Of a stretch of 64,000 nucleotides of DNA, positions 61,876-64,000 are shown piece by piece. The notes below the pieces were generated by a model. The model searched no databases. It worked only from the letters and a program-made list of their open reading frames with translations, and was not told the DNA's origin. Made by a program: the position numbers and the translations under genes. Within the stretch, counting starts at the first letter, position 1. Every line of letters begins with the position of its first letter. This DNA is from SIG575 sp045542485 (GTDB taxonomy: Bacteria; Bacillota; Clostridia; Oscillospirales; Acutalibacteraceae): assembly GCA_045542485.1 (NCBI GenBank), contig JAZQLC010000028.1, positions 1 through 64,000 of the forward strand, read 5' to 3'.

Positions 61876-62745
61876 TTATTCACCTGAGGCTGTTTTAAGA
61901 TTTTCAAGATTCTGAGTCATAAGAGAAAGATAAGTTTCTCCGTTTTCAAATTCCTCCTCTGTCACATTGTGGCAGGAGTGGAAGAGAAGAATTTCAGCAC
62001 CGGTTTCATCGCTGATTTTTTCGGCAACAACGCCGTCGGAGAATTCGATGATGAAAATTGCAGGTATGTTTTCTTCTTTTACCTTTTCCACAAGGAAGTT
62101 GATTGTCTTTATTCCGGCTTCCGTTTCTGTTGAGCATCCCTCAAAAGCGGAATAATATTTCACGCCGTAATCCTTTGCGAAATTGAGAAAGGGGAAACGC
62201 TCGGCAAAAACAAGGCTTTTACTTTTATTTACAGCCTTTTCAAATGCCGCGTCGAGTTTCTTTAATTCTTCCACATACTTCTGGGCGTTCAGTCTGTATG
62301 CTTCGCTGTTTTCTTCATCTATTGAGCAAAGGGACGATGTAATTTCACCCACGATTTTTATTGCATTTTTCGGTGAAGTCCACAAGTGGTCATCTTCGTA
62401 ATCTGTAATAATATCATTAAGGGCAAGACGGGTGTTGCCGCTGTCGGGGATATCTTCAATCCATTTGTCGTCCTCAGTGCCCACATACACAAGCAAATCA
62501 CATTCGCTGACTTTAGCTACATCTGAAAGTGTGCTTTCAAAGCCGTGGACCTCCTTGCCGGGGGATACGAGCATTTCCACTTCGGCGTCAGTGCCTTTCG
62601 TGATTTCTCTCAGGAAATCATACTGCGGGAAAATGGTAGCGACAATTTTAAGGTTATCTTCGCCTGTTCCGACATCTTTTTCGATTATTACACACCCTGA
62701 AAAAGTCAGGAGAATTATAAGTAATAAAGGGATTATTTTCTTCAT
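61876..62745 (-). CDS. znuA: Zinc-binding substrate lipoprotein (ZnuA/TroA family)
   Basis: This 289-residue lipoprotein has a lipobox LLTFSGC with Cys17. Metal ligands are expected at VSPGKEVHGFE (His ~67), DDHLWTSPKNA (His ~119) and IIEFSDGVVAEKIS near the end. It captures extracellular metal for ZnuCB. Its His-rich loop is absent, which is common in Firmicutes. The Zur-like palindrome sits directly ahead of the ATG. Confidence 0.92.
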   Translation of the reverse strand: MKKIIPLLLIILLTFSGCVIIEKDVGTGEDNLKIVATIFPQYDFLREITKGTDAEVEMLVSPGKEVHGFESTLSDVAKVSECDLLVYVGTEDDKWIEDIPDSGNTRLALNDIITDYEDDHLWTSPKNAIKIVGEITSSLCSIDEENSEAYRLNAQKYVEELKKLDAAFEKAVNKSKSLVFAERFPFLNFAKDYGVKYYSAFEGCSTETEAGIKTINFLVEKVKEENIPAIFIIEFSDGVVAEKISDETGAEILLFHSCHNVTEEEFENGETYLSLMTQNLENLKTASGE

Positions 62746-62763
62746 TTTACGCCAACTCCAATT

Positions 62764-62784
62764 TGAATTTGAAATTCAAATTCA
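62764..62784. promoter_or_regulatory. Zur/Fur-family operator palindrome
   Basis: A 21-bp perfect palindrome with a single central base (62774). The 10-1-10 arms have the layout of Fur-family boxes, and it lies against the znuA -10 box at 62784-62789. Regulator identity (Zur) is inferred from the zinc operon it controls. Confidence 0.85.
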
Positions 62785-62812
62785 TTATATAATTCCGTGA
62801 CGATTATGTCAA
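62784..62812 (-). promoter_or_regulatory. Sigma-A promoter of the znuACB operon
   Basis: On the minus strand TTGACA (complement of 62807-62812), a 17-base spacer and TATAAT (complement of 62784-62789): consensus in both boxes. Confidence 0.93.
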
Positions 62813-62853
62813 GAAAAAAGTAAACAGAAATTTTAATATTTATTTAAAAAGTA

Positions 62854-62882
62854 TAGACAAATTTTATAAATTATGTTAATAT
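62854..62882 (+). promoter_or_regulatory. Promoter of the last hydrolase gene
   Basis: TAGACA (62854-62859), a 17-base spacer and TAATAT (62877-62882). Confidence 0.65.
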
Positions 62883-62913
62883 TTTTTTATAAAATTATAG
62901 GGAGGCTTGTTTT

Positions 62914-64000
62914 ATGAACAAAGTTTTCAAAAGAGTAATTGCTCTTATGCTCGTTCTTGTAATGAGCATCGGTGTAGTGTCACAGGTTATGGCTGCAGAC
63001 AGTCAGAATCCCGTGCAGGTAGTATCTGATGTTGATGACGCTAAAAGCGAACTTACAACAGGCAAACAGGTACCCGTTATTATCATCCACGGTATTTCCC
63101 AGATTGAAACAACCATTATGGATGAAAACGGCAATCCCCTTAAAAATGACGAAGGTGACGTAATCACAGGTTGGCCTCTGACGGTTGATGTAAAAGAGCT
63201 TGTTCTTACTGTTCTTTTCCCCGTGCTTCTCACTCTTCTGACTCAGAAGGATTTTGCTTCAGAAGCAGGTTATAAAGCAGCTTGTAACGCTCTCAAATAC
63301 AACGCTTGTGACCTTAACGGTGACCCCGTTTATCCTACATATGTTGACAGACAGTACTGTTCAGTAGGCGATATGGATCAGGAGCATAAGGATATCGTTT
63401 ATGACGCAGTTCCGTTCCAGGATGTGGCTAAAGAAATCGGTGAAGAAAACCTCTATTTCTTCGCATACAATTCATCAGGCGATGTAACACAGATTGCCGA
63501 AGACCTGAACGATTACATCGAAATGGTTAAAGAGCAGACAGAATCAGAACAAGTCAGCCTTGCTCCCATCAGTATGGGCGGTACAATTGTAACAGCCTGG
63601 CTTGAAATGTTTTCAGGCAGATATGACCTTTTCTACGATAACTACAAGAGCGTTCACAAAATCGTTTTCGTTATCGCAGCTCTCGACGGCTCACAGATTC
63701 TCGGCGACCTTTTTGTTGACGACACACTTCTCAAGAATGACGAATTCCTTTATACAAGAATTCTCCCCGAGCTTCTTGAAGAGGAATGGTACGCATATCT
63801 TCTCAACATCGTATTGAGAATTCTTCCCAACGATGTTCTCGATTCAGTTCTTGATTCAATCCTTGCAGGTGCAAAGGATACCCTCGTAGGTAACTGCACT
63901 ATCTTCTGGGCGCTTCTTCCCAAGGCAAACTTTGACGAGGCTTACGAAATCTATTTCAAGGATAAGGGTCCTGAATACGATACAATCAGAACAAAGGTTA
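62914..64000 (+). CDS. Exported LCAT/lipase-like alpha/beta hydrolase (3' end outside window)
   Basis: Start at ATG 62914, after AGGGAGG; the frame is still open at the window edge (362 codons). A signal peptide spans residues 1-28 (ending near QVMAAD). QVPVIIIHGISQ is the first fold strand with the oxyanion HG, and APISMGGTIV (about residue 213) is the nucleophile elbow. It resembles the protein at 42073-43512 in layout, so the genome carries at least two related secreted lipase-like proteins. Substrate unknown. Confidence 0.78.
   Translation, partial: MNKVFKRVIALMLVLVMSIGVVSQVMAADSQNPVQVVSDVDDAKSELTTGKQVPVIIIHGISQIETTIMDENGNPLKNDEGDVITGWPLTVDVKELVLTVLFPVLLTLLTQKDFASEAGYKAACNALKYNACDLNGDPVYPTYVDRQYCSVGDMDQEHKDIVYDAVPFQDVAKEIGEENLYFFAYNSSGDVTQIAEDLNDYIEMVKEQTESEQVSLAPISMGGTIVTAWLEMFSGRYDLFYDNYKSVHKIVFVIAALDGSQILGDLFVDDTLLKNDEFLYTRILPELLEEEWYAYLLNIVLRILPNDVLDSVLDSILAGAKDTLVGNCTIFWALLPKANFDEAYEIYFKDKGPEYDTIRTKV

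Noticed and set aside
1..64000. tRNA, rRNA, CRISPR array, insertion sequence or prophage
   Set aside because: No tRNA-like cloverleaf, rRNA stretch, spaced direct repeats, transposase or integrase frames were seen on either strand.

Overview
The window looks like a chromosomal segment from an anaerobic Firmicute of class Clostridia, most likely an Oscillospirales/Ruminococcaceae-type gut bacterium. The reasons are the ylxM-ffh-rpsP-khpA-rimM-trmD block, Firmicute-type Shine-Dalgarno sites (AAAGGAGG) and sigma-A promoters, a tryptophan T-box, radical-SAM and indolepyruvate:ferredoxin chemistry, a Prok-RING/DUF2628 protein, and secreted proteins with CxxC modules and InlB-type B-repeats. No rRNA, tRNA, CRISPR array, insertion sequence, integrase or phage gene was seen. 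Base composition is even throughout, so the window reads as ordinary chromosome with accessory nutrient loci.

Layout. 1-2.6 kb: the 3' end of a GH92 mannosidase gene, then a PPP-type phosphatase, a small protein, an acidic DUF1292 protein and a second metallophosphoesterase. 2.6-4.2 kb (minus): a trpB gene without trpA behind a complete T-box leader with a UGG (Trp) specifier. 4.3-6.6 kb: a divergent sigma factor, a ZAS-type putative anti-sigma factor and a helical-repeat protein. 6.6-11.9 kb: a PfkB kinase, then the SRP/ribosome-maturation operon. 11.9-16.1 kb (minus): a GH92 enzyme with Gln in place of the usual catalytic Glu, plus a DUF4838 protein. 16.2-18.7 kb: a small OB-like protein, a divergent SEDS-family protein and an exported Ig-like protein. 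18.7-22.8 kb (minus): DUF4186, an intracellular GH30 glycosidase and a GPH sugar symporter. 23.1-27.6 kb: a very large exported repeat protein gene cut by one in-frame amber codon. 27.6-34.0 kb (minus): a tightly overlapping operon of AlkD-like protein, membrane sulfatase, sulfatase-maturating radical SAM enzyme, TrmK and LRR protein.

34.1-42.0 kb: an amidohydrolase divergent from an aromatic-acid module (sodium symporter, PaaK, IorA, IorB, second PaaK, ACT protein). 42.0-44.4 kb: an exported LCAT-like alpha/beta hydrolase and a PI-PLC-X protein. 44.4-48.3 kb (minus): a YtrA-type GntR repressor with an ABC exporter and a perfect operator palindrome. 48.4-51.1 kb: DUF1810, an MFS transporter and a PnuC-like protein. 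51.2-57.6 kb: gltX, glnS, two membrane/zinc-finger proteins and rarA. 57.7-58.5 kb: an XRE-TPR regulator. 58.5-62.8 kb (minus): a phosphoribosyltransferase, an alkaline phosphatase and a znuACB zinc importer behind a Zur-like 21-bp palindrome. From 62.9 kb: a second LCAT-like hydrolase that runs off the window.

Two themes connect the genes. One is glycan and sulfate-ester use: two GH92 enzymes, DUF4838, GH30 with its symporter, sulfatase with anSME, and alkaline phosphatase. The other is aromatic amino-acid economy: the T-box-controlled orphan trpB together with the IorAB/PaaK module could let the cell recycle indole and aryl-acetates. The best candidates for something undescribed are the sigma/ZAS/helical-repeat trio, the GH92 Gln variant with its DUF4838 partner, and the LtaS-like membrane sulfatase operon.
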